The notes below the pieces were generated by a model. That model did not search any database, had not been told where the DNA came from, and saw nothing but the letters and a program-made list of their open reading frames with translations. From Tubiluchus corallicola (taxonomy: Eukaryota > Priapulida > Priapulimorpha > Priapulimorphida > Tubiluchidae), in the NCBI GenBank assembly GCA_030141605.1, contig JAQGDQ010000002.1, positions 1,160,501 through 1,224,500 of the forward strand: DNA of 64,000 bases, given 5' to 3'. The translations under genes were made by a program, and so were the position numbers. This document shows, in pieces, positions 63,066 to 64,000 of this stretch (its first letter is position 1; each line of letters opens with the position of its first letter).

Positions 63066-64000
63066 TAGGGGAAACAGGGTGATTTTTCATATCCTGTCCC
63101 ATTTTGAAGTACGGTAAAAATGTGTTCAATACCTAAAGCAATGCCAAAGCGTTTCTGATAATGAAATAATAGATTCAAAACTTAATTAACAACCGAGAAG
63201 TCCAATTAGTAGTGATGATATCACAACTGAACATAATTTTCAACATCAGAAACATTCGATGAGCGTGTTGCATGTGTAGGGCGAAGGCAATAATTGAAAT
63301 ACAATGCTACTATACAACATGCAATATGATATACAAAAATCGGCAAATTCTAAGTTTAAAATACAAATCTCCAGTGTTCACACATGAGCTCTCGAACATG
63401 TGCACTACGTCACAGCTTAACACTTTTTTGTGCAATGGTTTCCGAGATGCAGGCGCTAATGCCCATCTAGCAAGTAGCGAAATGCACGTAACTGGGAAGA
63501 ACTAGCCGCTCAAACGCGAAATTACCATTTTGCGGTAATAATTCCGTCACGTAAGTCATTTTGAAAAAATATTGTGCTCCCTTTTGATATTTTATGGAAT
63601 AGATTCTTTTGACTTATACTTTAAGATTGGCTCCGGTTTTCCTTTAAGGCTCTGCGTCTACCCGCCTCTGCCTTTCTGAAAACCCATAATCGCATGCTTT
63701 ACAAATCTCCAACTATGGTCCAACTTCCGTGACTGATTTTTTCTTTAAAGGAGATTGGACGCGGCTTTCCTTTAAGGCTCTGCGCCCGTGATTTATTTGC
63801 TCTTGAAAGGAAAACCTGACACAATCTTAACCTAAGCTCAAAAGAATCTACTCCATAAAATATTGAAAGAGAACATGCTATTTTTTCAAGAATGACTTAC
63901 TTGAAAGAACTATTACCATAGAAATTTCGTGTTCGCGCGACTAGTTAGTTCTTCGTTGTTACATGCATTTCGTCATTAGTTAGTTGGATGAGCACTAGCA
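63066..64000. mobile_element. long inverted-repeat element, cut by the window's right edge
   Basis: From 63449 to 63650 the sequence is mirrored by 63795-64000 in reverse complement. For example, cgaaatgcacgt (63478) faces acatgcatttcg (63961), gtaagtcatt (63551) faces aatgacttac (63891), and a tttatgga-tagattctttt block faces its complement near 63842. The centre is at about 63725. The left arm extends out to about 63066 because 63066-63340 matches the dispersed copy at 43.3 kb. By symmetry the right end should lie some 385 bases beyond the window, for a total near 1.3 kb. Near the centre a phrase tttcctttaaggctctgcg occurs twice as direct repeats (63638 and 63768). No protein is encoded. 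Confidence 0.8.

Overview
This is AT-rich animal nuclear DNA, judged by GT-AG introns, AATAAA poly(A) signals, two conserved animal genes, and a heavy load of decayed LINE, hAT-type and inverted-repeat elements plus microsatellites. I cannot name the phylum. The PPP1R12-like exon reads like an invertebrate one, and the NUP214-like gene has very few introns for its length.

Genes. On the minus strand, 9239-9490 (possibly to 9679) is the first coding exon of a myosin-phosphatase targeting subunit (PPP1R12/MYPT family). It ends at a splice donor, and no later exon is visible, so 1-9238 is probably its first intron. About 3.5 kb away and divergent, on the plus strand, is a NUP214-like nucleoporin gene: exon 1 13069-13115, exon 2 13679-16554, exon 3 20293-22814, a predicted 1814 residues. 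It has an N-terminal beta-propeller, a Ser/Thr-rich linker, a coiled coil and a C-terminal FG-repeat tail. Its 3.7-kb second intron holds a decayed antisense LINE. Poly(A) signals follow the stop at 23351 and 23385. A weak candidate exon of an unrecognised gene lies at 23670-23791.

The right two thirds (about 24-64 kb) has no gene I can support. It holds LINE remnants of several kinds: 24.05-24.55 minus, 25.07-26.26 plus with a 327-codon open frame, 28.0-31.2 minus and nearly full length, 33.2-34.4 plus as two RTE-like tails, 35.7-36.3 plus, 45.8-46.7 plus and 49.6-49.96 plus. An hAT-like element lies at 31.33-31.88 kb, a tRNA-Thr-like sequence at 52.96-53.03 kb, and several microsatellites are scattered through it.

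The most unusual structures are repeats. A 630-bp hAT-type element (8307-8936) has a perfect 8-bp target duplication and keeps the last codons of a transposase. Two fold-back-like elements (26.62-27.55 and 55.86-56.30 kb) have inverted ends built from short repeated motifs. There is a 91-bp near-perfect palindrome at 56661-56751. A long inverted-repeat family is cut by the right window edge (63.07-64.0 kb) and has partial copies at 4.4 and 43.3 kb. No CRISPR, operon, rRNA gene or viral genome was seen. All family assignments come from reading motifs by eye; no database search was run.
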